Positions 6,389 through 13,198 of a DNA stretch of 14,229 bases are shown one piece after another. Position 1 is the first letter of the stretch. Each line of letters begins with the position of its first letter. The DNA is from an uncultured Clostridia bacterium (GTDB lineage Bacteria; Bacillota; Clostridia; Oscillospirales; Oscillospiraceae), in assembly GCA_947169005.1 (NCBI GenBank), contig CAMVOG010000030.1, positions 1 through 14,229 of the forward strand, written 5' to 3'. Position numbers and translations under genes: made by a program. The notes under the pieces are model-generated. The model saw only the letters and a list, made by a program, of their open reading frames with translations, did no database searches and was not told the DNA's origin.

Positions 6389-8216
6389 CGCACTTGCCCT
6401 CCCTGCTCAGGGTCCGGGCCCCGCAGCCCGCGCAGCGGGTCCGGCAGTCCGGGGTGGTCCGGGCTTCGCGGGAAAGGACCCGCTCCCGCTTCAAATGGGC
6501 CTCGGAAACGCCGGTTTTGATGATGCTCCAGGGCAGGAGCTCGTCCTCCCCCTTCTCCCGGTTGGCGTAAAAGGCCGGGTCCACGCCTTTTTCCGTAAAG
6601 GCGGCGTTCCAGGCCTCCTCGGAGAAGAATTCCTCCCAGGCGGCCAGGCCCCCGCTGCGGCGGAAGACGCTTTCCAGCACCGGGCCAAGGCGGCGGTCCC
6701 CCAGGGCCAGCACCGCCTCGATGAAGCTGACAGTGGAATCGTGCCAAGAATAGCTGATGGCCTTGGAACGCATATTGTCCTTCAAAAGCTGCTGCTTGCG
6801 GCGAAATTCCTCCATGGTGTTCTGTCCCTCCCACTGGAAGGGAGTCATGGGCTTGGGCACGAAGCAGGAGGTGGACACCGTGATGCGCACGCCCCGATTC
6901 TTGTTGGTGGCATACTTTTTCCAGCATTGGAGGACCTTGAAGGCCAGGTCGGAAATGGCAAGAATGTCCTCGTCCGTCTCGCCGGGCAGGCCCATCATAA
7001 AATAGAGCTTCACGGCGCTCCACCCGCCCTCAAAGGCTGTGCGGCAGGAGTTTAAAATATCCTCCTCGGTCACGTTCTTGTTGATGACGTCCCGCATGCG
7101 CTGGCTGCCCGCCTCCGGGGCGAAGGTGAGGCCCGATTTGCGGACCTTCTGCACCTTTTTCATCAGCTCCATGGAGAAGTTGTCCGCCCGCAGGCTGGGC
7201 AGGGAGAGGCTGACCTTTCTCGGCTCGCACCATTCCAGCAGCCCGTCGCAGAGGCCGTCCAGCTCCCTGTAATCGCTGGTGGAGAGGGAGGATAGGCTGA
7301 TCTCCTCATAGCCGGAGTCGGACAGGGCCTCAAAGGCCTGTTTCAGCAGCAAATCCTTGCTCTTGCGGCGGATGGGGCGGTAGACGTAGCCGGCCTGGCA
7401 GAAGCGGCAGCCCCGGATGCAGCCCCGAAACAGCTCCAGCACCGTGCGGTCATGGACGATCTCCGTGCTGGGCACAATGGTCTTCGACGGGAAGTAGGAC
7501 TCGTCCAGGTTCTGTATGATGCGCTTGGTCACGGCGGCGGGGGCGCCGTCTTTTGGTGTGATGGCGGCGATGGTCCTGTCCGCGTGATAGCTAACGTCAT
7601 AGAGGGAAGGCACATAGACGCCGGGAATCTGCGCGGCGGCTTTCAGAAACGCCGCCTTGGTCCAGCCCTCGTCCCGGGCACGGCGGTAAAGCAGACATAG
7701 CTCCGCGTCCGCCTCCTCCCCTTCTCCGATCACGGCCAGGTCAATGAAATCCGCGATGGGCTCGGGGTTGTACATGCAGGTGCCGCCCGCGAAAACGAGG
7801 GGCTTCAGCTCCGTCCGTTCTGCGGAGCGCAGGGGGATCCCCGCCAGGTCCAGCATATCCAGAATGCCCAGATAGGACATCTCGTAGCCCACGGAAAAGC
7901 CCAGGATATCAAAATTCCTCACCGGGTCGCCGCTCTCCAGGGCGTACAGGGGGATGCCCGCAGTCTTCATCTCCTCCGCCATGTCCCGCCAGGGCTCGAA
8001 GACCCGCTCGCACCAGACGCCCTCCATCTGATTGAGGACGCCGTAGAGGATCCGCAGGCCCAGGTTGGACATGCCGATCTCATAGGTATCGGGGAAGCAG
8101 AGGGCAAAGCGCAGGTCCACCTCCGCCTTGTTCTTCATGATCTCACCGTATTCGCCGCCCGTATAACGGGCAGGCTTCTGCACCTTCGGCAGGATGCGTT
8201 CCAATCGCTGATCCAT
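6381..8216 (-). CDS. B12-binding radical SAM protein, TIGR03960 type
   Basis: A 611-residue radical SAM enzyme. The N-terminal opening RILPKVQKPARYTGGEYGE and the block LCFPDTYEIGMSNLGLRILY (39-58) fit the TIGR03960 family, whose N-terminal part resembles cobalamin-binding domains. The radical SAM cluster motif is CIRGCRFC with cysteines at 266, 270 and 273, which should bind the 4Fe-4S cluster that cleaves S-adenosylmethionine. The C-terminus holds a second cysteine group (DCRTRCAGCGA), also a feature of the family. The reaction is unknown. I chose the ATG at 8216: GGGAG (8225-8229) is 8 bases upstream, while the in-frame ATG at 8240 has no ribosome binding site and would add 8 unrelated residues. 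The gene is coupled to the DUF2344 partner. Confidence 0.93.
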   Translation of the reverse strand: MDQRLERILPKVQKPARYTGGEYGEIMKNKAEVDLRFALCFPDTYEIGMSNLGLRILYGVLNQMEGVWCERVFEPWRDMAEEMKTAGIPLYALESGDPVRNFDILGFSVGYEMSYLGILDMLDLAGIPLRSAERTELKPLVFAGGTCMYNPEPIADFIDLAVIGEGEEADAELCLLYRRARDEGWTKAAFLKAAAQIPGVYVPSLYDVSYHADRTIAAITPKDGAPAAVTKRIIQNLDESYFPSKTIVPSTEIVHDRTVLELFRGCIRGCRFCQAGYVYRPIRRKSKDLLLKQAFEALSDSGYEEISLSSLSTSDYRELDGLCDGLLEWCEPRKVSLSLPSLRADNFSMELMKKVQKVRKSGLTFAPEAGSQRMRDVINKNVTEEDILNSCRTAFEGGWSAVKLYFMMGLPGETDEDILAISDLAFKVLQCWKKYATNKNRGVRITVSTSCFVPKPMTPFQWEGQNTMEEFRRKQQLLKDNMRSKAISYSWHDSTVSFIEAVLALGDRRLGPVLESVFRRSGGLAAWEEFFSEEAWNAAFTEKGVDPAFYANREKGEDELLPWSIIKTGVSEAHLKRERVLSREARTTPDCRTRCAGCGARTLSREGKCDD

Positions 8217-8224
8217 CGGGGGTA

Positions 8225-8229
8225 CTCCC
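8225..8229 (-). promoter_or_regulatory. Shine-Dalgarno site deciding the radical SAM gene start
   Basis: GGGAG on the minus strand lies 8 bases before the ATG at 8216. The alternative ATG at 8240 has no comparable purine run upstream. Confidence 0.65.
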
Positions 8230-8254
8230 ATCTCTCTCATTTAGTCTCGTTCGG

Positions 8255-8281
8255 AAAGGCGCGGACCCTGCGGCCCGCGCC
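8255..8281 (-). terminator. GC-rich intercistronic hairpin, weak terminator candidate
   Basis: On the minus strand GGCGCGGGCC (8272-8281) pairs with GGTCCGCGCC (8258-8267), a 10-bp stem with one G-T pair and a 4-base loop. Only three T residues follow (8255-8257). It lies 12 bases after the stop codon of the prenyltransferase gene. The stem is stable but the short T-run makes it a weak terminator; it may instead reduce read-through or protect the upstream message. Confidence 0.5.
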
Positions 8282-8293
8282 CGTTATGCTCGC

Positions 8294-9181
8294 TCAATTC
8301 ACCCGGCCGCAGAGCTGTTCCGCCAGCCATATCAAAAACTCCGGCGCCTCGAAGGCGTTCTCCACGGCGTCAATGGCCAGGCGGGTGTTCTCCGCCGCCA
8401 TTTCCCGGCAGCGCTCGGCCCCGTAGAGGGTGACGAAGGTGGTTTTTTGACTGGCCGCGTCCTTCCCCACCGTCTTGCCCAGGGCCTCGGTGCTGCTCTC
8501 GCAGTCCAGCACGTCGTCCACGATCTGGAAGGCAAGACCCACCGCCTGGCCGTAGCGTCGGGCAGCCTCACGCTCCCACATCCCCGCCCCGGCAGCAATG
8601 CAGCCCAGCTCGCAGGCGGCCTCGATAAGGGCAGCGGTCTTCATGGAATGGGTGGTGTACAGCGCAGCAACGTCCCGGGGCTTGCCCTCGCCGCTGAGGT
8701 CCAGATATTGCCCGCCGCAGATGCCCTGCTCCCCCGCCGCCCGGGCCAGGACCCGCAGAGCCTCCGCCGTCTGCCCGTCGGAAAGTCCGCAGCGCCCGAC
8801 GGTCTCAAAGGCCTTGGCCTGCAGGGCGTCTCCGGCCAGGAGGGCCAGCCACTCGCCGAAGACGACGTGGCTGGTGGGCTTGCCCCGGCGCAGATCGTCA
8901 TTGTCCATGCAGGGCAGGTCGTCATGGATCAGCGAATAGGTGTGCAGCAGCTCCAGCGCGCAGCCCAGGTCCAGGGCCGGGCTGGCGTCCTGCCCGCAGG
9001 CAGAGCAGAAGCCCAGGGCCAGGATCGGACGGACGCGCTTGCCGCCCGCGAAGAGGCTGTAGCGCATGGCCTTGATAAGCTCCGCCTGGGGGCCGTGCCC
9101 CTCGGGCAGCAGGGCCGCCAGCCGCTCGTTTACCGTCTCCCGCAGAAGGGAGAAGCGCTCCGCGTTATTCATCGGCGTCAA
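8294..9181 (-). CDS. ispA: Polyprenyl synthetase, farnesyl diphosphate synthase type
   Basis: A 295-residue trans-prenyltransferase that condenses isopentenyl diphosphate with allylic diphosphates, most likely making farnesyl diphosphate for undecaprenol and other isoprenoids. The first aspartate-rich motif is HTYSLIHDDLPCMDNDDLRRGKP (D87, D88, D93; the two-residue insert is typical of bacterial FPP synthases). The second is FQIVDDVLD (D222, D223, D226). GGKRVRP lies at 46-52 and the KT motif at 181-182. A tyrosine five residues before the first motif, as in E. coli IspA, fits a C15 product; GGPP synthase is the alternative. The start is probably TTG at 9181 because GGAGG is 6 bases upstream; the ATG at 9172 (three residues shorter) has a 15-base spacing. 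It overlaps xseB by 17 bases. Confidence 0.93.
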   Translation of the reverse strand: MTPMNNAERFSLLRETVNERLAALLPEGHGPQAELIKAMRYSLFAGGKRVRPILALGFCSACGQDASPALDLGCALELLHTYSLIHDDLPCMDNDDLRRGKPTSHVVFGEWLALLAGDALQAKAFETVGRCGLSDGQTAEALRVLARAAGEQGICGGQYLDLSGEGKPRDVAALYTTHSMKTAALIEAACELGCIAAGAGMWEREAARRYGQAVGLAFQIVDDVLDCESSTEALGKTVGKDAASQKTTFVTLYGAERCREMAAENTRLAIDAVENAFEAPEFLIWLAEQLCGRVN

Positions 9182-9395
9182 AGGGGGCCTCCGTGGGAAG
9201 GCCGTCGGGTCCCTTCACCAGGCGGACGACCTTCTGCTCCGCCTCGTCCAGAAGCCTGGTGCAGCCCCGCACCAGGGCGGTTCCCTCTTCAAAAAGGCGC
9301 AGAGAGTCCTCTAACTTCGCGTCGCCCTTTTCCAAAAGCCGCACGATCTCCTCCAGGCGGAGAAGCTGCTGCTCAAAGCTCATCTGTTCTGCCAT
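9165..9395 (-). CDS. xseB: Exodeoxyribonuclease VII small subunit
   Basis: A 76-residue helical protein and the partner of XseA in exonuclease VII, which degrades single-stranded DNA to oligonucleotides. The core SFEQQLLRLEEIVRLLEKGDAKLEDSLRLFEEG (about 4-36) matches the XseB pattern of an amphipathic helical hairpin (typical form: FEeaL.rLEeIV..LE.g...LeesL.lfeeG). The length is normal. The ATG at 9395 lies inside the end of xseA (23-base overlap), with GGAGG 9 bases upstream. The 3' end overlaps the prenyltransferase gene by 17 bases, so the three genes form a tightly coupled chain that should keep subunit amounts in proportion. Confidence 0.95.
   Translation of the reverse strand: MAEQMSFEQQLLRLEEIVRLLEKGDAKLEDSLRLFEEGTALVRGCTRLLDEAEQKVVRLVKGPDGLPTEAPFDADE
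9188..9192 (-). promoter_or_regulatory. Shine-Dalgarno site supporting the TTG start of ispA
   Basis: GGAGG on the minus strand, within the xseB coding region, lies 6 bases before TTG at 9181 and 15 bases before the alternative ATG at 9172. The spacing favours the rare TTG start. Confidence 0.55.
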
Positions 9396-10593
9396 CCGGC
9401 TTTACCTCCGTAACCGCGCAGGCAAGGGAGCCGTCCCGGAGCCTCAGCTCCAGCTCCTCGCCCGGCTTGATGGAATGTACGCTTTTCAAAAGCTCTCCCT
9501 GCCGCTGGGCCACGGCGTAGCCCCGGGAGAGGACCTTCAGGGGGCTCATAGCGTCCAACCCCGCGGCCAGAGCCGTAAAGCGGCTCCGCTCCCGTTCCAG
9601 GCGGGCTGAGGTCACGCTTTCCAGCCGCTCCGCCTGCCTGTCCAGCAGAAGGCGGCGGTCGTTGATATAGGTCGTGGGGCTCGTCAGCTCCCGGTTGGAG
9701 GCCAGGGCGCTCAGCCGCTCCCGGGCCGTTTCCAGCCGGTGGAGCATGGCGGAGGACACGCGGCTTCTCATGGAGCCCAGGGCCTCGTATATTTTCGTCT
9801 GGTCAGCCACCGCCAGCTCTGCCCCGTTGGAGGGCGTGGCGGCCCGCAGATCGGCCACGAAGTCGGCAATGGTCACGTCCGGCTCATGCCCCACGGCGGA
9901 AATAACGGGCAACTCCGATTCATAGATGGCCCGAGCCACCCGCTCGTCGTTGAAGGCCCAAAGGTCCTCAATGGAGCCGCCGCCACGGCCCGTGATGATA
10001 AGGTCCGCCACCCGGTAGCGGTTGGCATAGCGAATGGCGCCCACCAGCTCCGGCGGCGCCTCCACGCCCTGGACCCGCACGGGCATCACGATCACCTTCG
10101 CCAGGGGCCAGCGCTTGCCCAGGATGCGGATCATGTCCCGCACCGCAGCCCCGGCCCCGGAGGTGATGAGGGCGATGCGCTCCGGGAAGGGCGGGATGGG
10201 CTTCTTATGCTCCTGGTCGAAAAGCCCCTCCGCCTGGAGCCGGGCCTTGAGCTGCTCATAGGCCACGTACAGCTCGCCCACCCCGTCCGGCGTGAGACCC
10301 GTGCAGTTGAGCTGATAGGCCCCGTCCCGCAGGTAGACGTTCACCCGGCCTATGGCGACGACCTTCATGCCGTTTTCCGGGCGGAAGCGCAGCTTCACGG
10401 CGCTTCCCTTGAACAGCACGCAGCGCAGGCTTCTCTCCGCATCCTTCATCGTCAAATAATGGTGCCCAGAAGGGTAGATCTTATAATTGGAAAGCTCCCC
10501 CTTTACGGCCACCTGGGAAAACTGCGGCTCGCTCTCCAAAAGGCCCTTGACCCGGGCGTTCAGCTCCGAAACGGTCCAGACGGCGCCGCTCAT
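9373..10593 (-). CDS. xseA: Exodeoxyribonuclease VII large subunit
   Basis: A 406-residue catalytic subunit of exonuclease VII. The N-terminal OB-fold domain covers about residues 5-100 (VSELNARVKGLLESEPQF, then VAVKGELSNYK and HHYLTMKDAERSLRCVLFKG). The catalytic domain follows, with IALITSGAGAAVRD (140-153), the conserved GRGGGSIEDLWAFNDE block (202-217) and SAVGHEPDVTIADFVADLRAATPS (232-255), then a long coiled-coil segment (about 265-345). The length is usual for Firmicutes. The start ATG shares four bases with the nusB stop (ATGA), and a GAGGGG lies about 10 bases upstream. The partner XseB is encoded immediately after, with overlap. Confidence 0.97.
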   Translation of the reverse strand: MSGAVWTVSELNARVKGLLESEPQFSQVAVKGELSNYKIYPSGHHYLTMKDAERSLRCVLFKGSAVKLRFRPENGMKVVAIGRVNVYLRDGAYQLNCTGLTPDGVGELYVAYEQLKARLQAEGLFDQEHKKPIPPFPERIALITSGAGAAVRDMIRILGKRWPLAKVIVMPVRVQGVEAPPELVGAIRYANRYRVADLIITGRGGGSIEDLWAFNDERVARAIYESELPVISAVGHEPDVTIADFVADLRAATPSNGAELAVADQTKIYEALGSMRSRVSSAMLHRLETARERLSALASNRELTSPTTYINDRRLLLDRQAERLESVTSARLERERSRFTALAAGLDAMSPLKVLSRGYAVAQRQGELLKSVHSIKPGEELELRLRDGSLACAVTEVKPDGRTDEL

Positions 10594-11054
10594 GCCTCAT
10601 CCAGCCCCTCGGGCAGCTCGTTGCGGGCGAAGGAGCCCAGCACCCCGTTGACGAAGGAAACGGTCTCCGCCTCCTCGTACTTCTTCGCCAGCTCCACCGC
10701 GTCGTTGATGGCGGCGGCGTTGGGCACGTCCGGCATATAGAGCACCTCGAACATGGCCAGGCGCATGATGGCCATCGCCGTGCGGGAAATGCGGCTCAGC
10801 TTCCAGCCGTGGGCGTACTTCTCGATATAGTGATCCAGCTCCGCCGCGTGCTCCCCGATGCCGGAGGCCAGGCGGACGATGTAATCCAGCTGCTTCTGAT
10901 TGGGATACTCGCCGTAGAGCTCATACTCCCCGGCGATGCTCCCGTAATGCTCCTTGTCCAGGAGCAGACGGATCTGCTCCTCCGCCGGGGCGGGATTGGC
11001 CCCCAGGGCAAAGGAAAGGTGCATTGCGATCTCTCTCGCGTTTGAACGGATCAT
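10590..11054 (-). CDS. nusB: Transcription antitermination factor NusB
   Basis: A 154-residue helical RNA-binding protein that, with NusE/S10, binds boxA in rRNA leaders to prevent early termination. The C-terminal half is clearly NusB: WKLSRISRTAMAIMRLAMFEVLY (84-106), then PNAAAINDAVELAKKYEEAETVSFVNGVLGSFAR (111-144). The N-terminal third is divergent. The usual arginine-rich RR.aRe.al opening is reduced to SNAREIAM, and a segment rich in Tyr and Glu (37-50) replaces the usual linker. The gene starts with ATG at 11054, GGAGG lying 12 bases upstream. It lies downstream of asp23 across a GC hairpin and overlaps xseA by four bases, the common clostridial order. Confidence 0.93.
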   Translation of the reverse strand: MIRSNAREIAMHLSFALGANPAPAEEQIRLLLDKEHYGSIAGEYELYGEYPNQKQLDYIVRLASGIGEHAAELDHYIEKYAHGWKLSRISRTAMAIMRLAMFEVLYMPDVPNAAAINDAVELAKKYEEAETVSFVNGVLGSFARNELPEGLDEA

Positions 11055-11083
11055 GTGTATCTTCTTCCTCCATGCAGCGAAAT

Positions 11084-11105
11084 GGCGGGGGCAGCGGCCC
11101 CCGCC
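11084..11105 (-). other. Perfect GC hairpin between asp23 and nusB
   Basis: A 9-bp perfect stem, GGCGGGGGC (11084-11092) with GCCCCCGCC (11097-11105), and a 4-base loop in the 61-base gap between the asp23 stop and the nusB start. On the transcript it is followed by ATTTCG rather than a T-run, so it does not look like a full terminator. It may be an RNA processing or stability element, or a weak attenuator. Confidence 0.6.
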
Positions 11106-11115
11106 GACAGGGCAC

Positions 11116-11475
11116 TTACGCCTTTTCGAAAACGACGCCGCTGACCTTTACGTTCACGGCGGCGACGGTCAGCCCGGTCATGTCCCCCACGGCCTTCGTC
11201 ACCGCGGACTGGACCTGCCGCGCCGTATCCGTAACGGAGCAGCCGTAATTGACCAGGATCACGGTATCCACCGTTACCTTGTCCTCCTCCATCGTAATGC
11301 GCACGCCGCGCGCGCCGCTTTTCTTCGCCATCTCCCGGCGGGTGGCGCTGCCGATGCCGCCAACGCCCTCGATCTCCTTGATGGCCTCGACGGCAATGGC
11401 GGAGATCACGTCCTCAGAAATGTTGACGCTGCCCTCCGGCTCCTGCTTTGAGATATAGTCCTTGTTGTCAGCCAT
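11116..11475 (-). CDS. Asp23/Gls24 family envelope stress response protein
   Basis: A 119-residue Asp23/Gls24-family protein (DUF322), a family first described as alkaline-shock and general-stress proteins and found at the membrane in staphylococci. The pattern GSVNISEDVISAIAVEAIKEIEGVGGI (15-41), then GARGVRITMEEDKVTVDTVILVNYGCSVTDTARQVQSAVTKAVGDMTGLTVAAVNVKVSGV (54-114), covers the domain from end to end. There is no signal peptide or membrane segment. Its exact role in sporeforming clostridia is not settled. The start ATG at 11475 has AGGAGG 7 bases upstream. It is the first gene after the spoIIIA terminator and appears to have its own promoter (11542-11570), leading a unit with nusB, xseA, xseB and ispA. 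Confidence 0.94.
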   Translation of the reverse strand: MADNKDYISKQEPEGSVNISEDVISAIAVEAIKEIEGVGGIGSATRREMAKKSGARGVRITMEEDKVTVDTVILVNYGCSVTDTARQVQSAVTKAVGDMTGLTVAAVNVKVSGVVFEKA

Positions 11476-11515
11476 GACCGATCCTCCTCTATGAGCCTCC
11501 GCGCGGGGCGCGGAT

Positions 11516-11544
11516 AAAAAGAAATAGCCACTTTCGTGGCTATT
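11516..11544 (-). terminator. Intrinsic terminator of the spoIIIA operon
   Basis: On the minus strand AATAGCCAC (11536-11544) pairs perfectly with GTGGCTATT (11523-11531) around a GAAA loop (GNRA type). A T-rich tail, TTCTTTTT, follows on the transcript. It lies about 30 bases after the spoIIIAH stop and should end the sporulation transcript. Its 5' arm overlaps the -10 box of a promoter for asp23. Confidence 0.88.
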
Positions 11545-11570
11545 ATAGCATAGACTGACGGAAAAAGAAA
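11542..11570 (-). promoter_or_regulatory. Extended -10 promoter for asp23-nusB, overlapping the terminator
   Basis: On the minus strand a perfect TATAAT (11542-11547) is preceded directly by TGC, giving an extended -10 element. The hexamer 17 bases further upstream is TTTCTT (11565-11570), a poor -35, which an extended -10 can compensate. Transcription would start at about 11535, inside the loop or 3' arm of the spoIIIA terminator hairpin. Confidence 0.65.
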
Positions 11571-11572
11571 GC

Positions 11573-12166
11573 CTATTTTACTTCGATTATTTTAATTTGC
11601 TCCGCCGTGAGAGCCGTTTCCGTGAGCAGTACGTCCGTGATGCGGGCCACGGCGGCGGCGCTCAGCCCCTCCGGCGGGGCGGTGACGGCCACGGTGGCCC
11701 CGTCCCCGGATAGAAAGACCACGCAGTCGGCAAAGCCCTTGGCCTTGATGAGGGTCTCCAGCTCCGCCTCCTCCAGAGAGCTGGCGGCCATGACGCTGAT
11801 CTCCTCCATAGCCGTGTCGATGGAAGCTGTAGTGGCGTTTTCCAGCTCCGTAGACTCCTTCAAAAGGCTCACGGCGCTGTCCCGGGCCTGCTGCCGAGTG
11901 AGCCGCGCCGTGGAGAAATAGTCCGACACGGCGGCGGCCAGGGGCGCCGCGGTCTCCTGGGCGGGCTCCTCCTCCGGGGCGTAGTAGAGGCTGGGCTGAG
12001 CCTCCTCCTCGGCGGCCTCCAGCACCGGGGTATTCTCGGGCTCCTCCGCCGAAAGGGCCGCCTGTCCCTCCCGGTCGCCGTAGGTCCAGTTCAGATAGAT
12101 GGCGGTCCCCAAAAAGAGGAGGACCGTGACAACGACGGCGTTGCGCTTGATCTTCTTGCGGTTCAT
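11573..12166 (-). CDS. spoIIIAH: Stage III sporulation protein AH
   Basis: A 197-residue mother-cell protein whose outer domain meets forespore SpoIIQ (or its clostridial counterpart) across the intermembrane space, forming part of the feeding-tube channel. A short basic N-terminus (MNRKKIKRN) precedes one membrane helix (about 9-26). An acidic, proline-containing linker (about 40-70, rich in E and A) follows, then the YscJ/FliF-like ring domain (about 88-197) with the typical RQQARDSAVSLLKE and GFADCVVFLSGDGATVAV blocks. The start ATG has AAAGGA about 10 bases upstream. It follows spoIIIAG by 17 bases and is the last gene of the operon, with a terminator behind it. The operon is sigma-E controlled in known sporeformers; its promoter is outside the window. 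Confidence 0.95.
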   Translation of the reverse strand: MNRKKIKRNAVVVTVLLFLGTAIYLNWTYGDREGQAALSAEEPENTPVLEAAEEEAQPSLYYAPEEEPAQETAAPLAAAVSDYFSTARLTRQQARDSAVSLLKESTELENATTASIDTAMEEISVMAASSLEEAELETLIKAKGFADCVVFLSGDGATVAVTAPPEGLSAAAVARITDVLLTETALTAEQIKIIEVK

Positions 12167-12183
12167 GCTTGCTCATTCCTTTC

Positions 12184-12714
12184 TTAATTCCCGGTCGTGA
12201 CCGTGATCTTGTCCGTCGCCAGGCCCGTGAGGGCCGCGACGGCGTTGGTGATCTCCAATTTCGCCGTGGGGCTCAACCGCTGGGCGATGACGAGGGCCCC
12301 CTTATACTCCGGGTAGACATAGCGCAGGGTCACGGGGCTTTGCAGGCCGGAGCCCGCCTGCAGCAGTACGGCCTCGCTCTCGCTCTGCTCCTCATAGCTC
12401 CCCTCCTGGGTCTTTACGCGGCTGCTCTCGTCCCGGGCCAGCTCGCGCTCCATGGAGCATCGGAGGCTCAGCACCACCGTCACCTCCCCCACGTCCCCCA
12501 GCCTTTCCAGGGCCCTCGCCAGCTTTTCCTCCTCCTCTTTTAAGGAGAAGGTCGGCGCGGTCTCCTCCGTCCGGGCGTTCCTGCCGCTTTCCCCGTGGGG
12601 CAGACTCAGCAGGACCAGCCCCAGGACCAGGGCCGCCAGCAGGGGCCAGCGCTTTTTCAGCGCGGCGAAAAGGGCCTCCCGCCGTTCCTTGAACAGAGAC
12701 AGATCAATTTTCAT
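12184..12714 (-). CDS. spoIIIAG: Stage III sporulation protein AG
   Basis: A 176-residue mother-cell membrane protein that forms a large ring in the SpoIIIA-SpoIIQ channel. It has a basic N-terminal segment (FKERREALFAALKKRW), one membrane helix at about 24-39 and a linker. A ring-building domain follows, beginning EEKLARALERLGDVGEVTVVLSL (about 61-83) and ending KGALVIAQRLSPTAKLEITNAVAALTGLATDKITVT (about 139-174). The late part resembles other SpoIIIAG proteins (GalVvaqGa.np.vk..i..av.aLtGl...kI.V). The ATG lies inside the end of spoIIIAF (11-base overlap) with AGAGGTGG about 7 bases upstream. The length is a little short for the family. Confidence 0.94.
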   Translation of the reverse strand: MKIDLSLFKERREALFAALKKRWPLLAALVLGLVLLSLPHGESGRNARTEETAPTFSLKEEEEKLARALERLGDVGEVTVVLSLRCSMERELARDESSRVKTQEGSYEEQSESEAVLLQAGSGLQSPVTLRYVYPEYKGALVIAQRLSPTAKLEITNAVAALTGLATDKITVTTGN

Positions 12715-13198
12715 CCGAAAGCCACCTCTGCCGCTCCCGGGGGATGCCCAGCTCCCCCTCTATCCAGCGGGCCAGCTCTGCCTTTTCCGCATCCGCCGCC
12801 TCACCTCCAAGCTCTGCCGAATAAGGCAGCGCCTCCCCCTCCGCGTCCCCCTCCCGGACCGTGACGCTGACGCTGAGACTCTTTATCCCCAGGGCCGCCG
12901 CCTTGTCCGATATATATGCGGCGCTCTCCTCTCCTATGACCCGCAGCCGCGCAAGCCGCGCCTCCTCGGAGGCAGAGGCGGAAAGCCGCTCCCCCTCCAG
13001 CCTCAGAGAGGCCAGGCTCCCGGCGTAGGCTCCGAAGTCGAAGCCGCGCAGGGGACCCAGCAGCAGGGCCGCCGTCACGAGGCCGCAGACCAGCCGCACC
13101 GCCGCGGCGCTCTTGCCCTTGGGCACCAGGGCCGAAACCAAAGCGCAGACCATCGCCCCCGCCGTCAGCCCCAGGACCCAGCCTTTCAAAGCCCCCAT
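12704..13198 (-). CDS. spoIIIAF: Stage III sporulation protein AF
   Basis: A 164-residue SpoIIIAF. Two closely spaced N-terminal membrane helices can be read (about 6-25 and 34-50: GWVLGLTAGAMVCALVSALV, then AVRLVCGLVTAALLLGPL). They are separated by the short basic PKGKS turn that is characteristic of the family. A soluble domain follows, with SVSVTVREGDAEGEALPYSAELGGEAADAEKAELARWIEGELGI towards the C-terminus. It is a component of the SpoIIIA channel complex in the mother-cell engulfing membrane. I use the ATG at 13198, whose A is shared with the spoIIIAE TGA (TGATG), a classic coupled junction. A GTG one codon earlier (13201) is also possible. Confidence 0.93.
   Translation of the reverse strand: MGALKGWVLGLTAGAMVCALVSALVPKGKSAAAVRLVCGLVTAALLLGPLRGFDFGAYAGSLASLRLEGERLSASASEEARLARLRVIGEESAAYISDKAAALGIKSLSVSVTVREGDAEGEALPYSAELGGEAADAEKAELARWIEGELGIPRERQRWLSDEN

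Noticed and set aside
8447..9520. A 357-codon open frame on the plus strand opposite ispA, xseB and the end of xseA
   Set aside because: It spans three well-supported genes and reads as shadow composition, ending in a Pro/Ser/Arg-rich tail. No independent coding evidence.
9739..10740. A 333-codon open frame on the plus strand opposite xseA and nusB
   Set aside because: It is a shadow of two clear genes, with no motif and no upstream signal.
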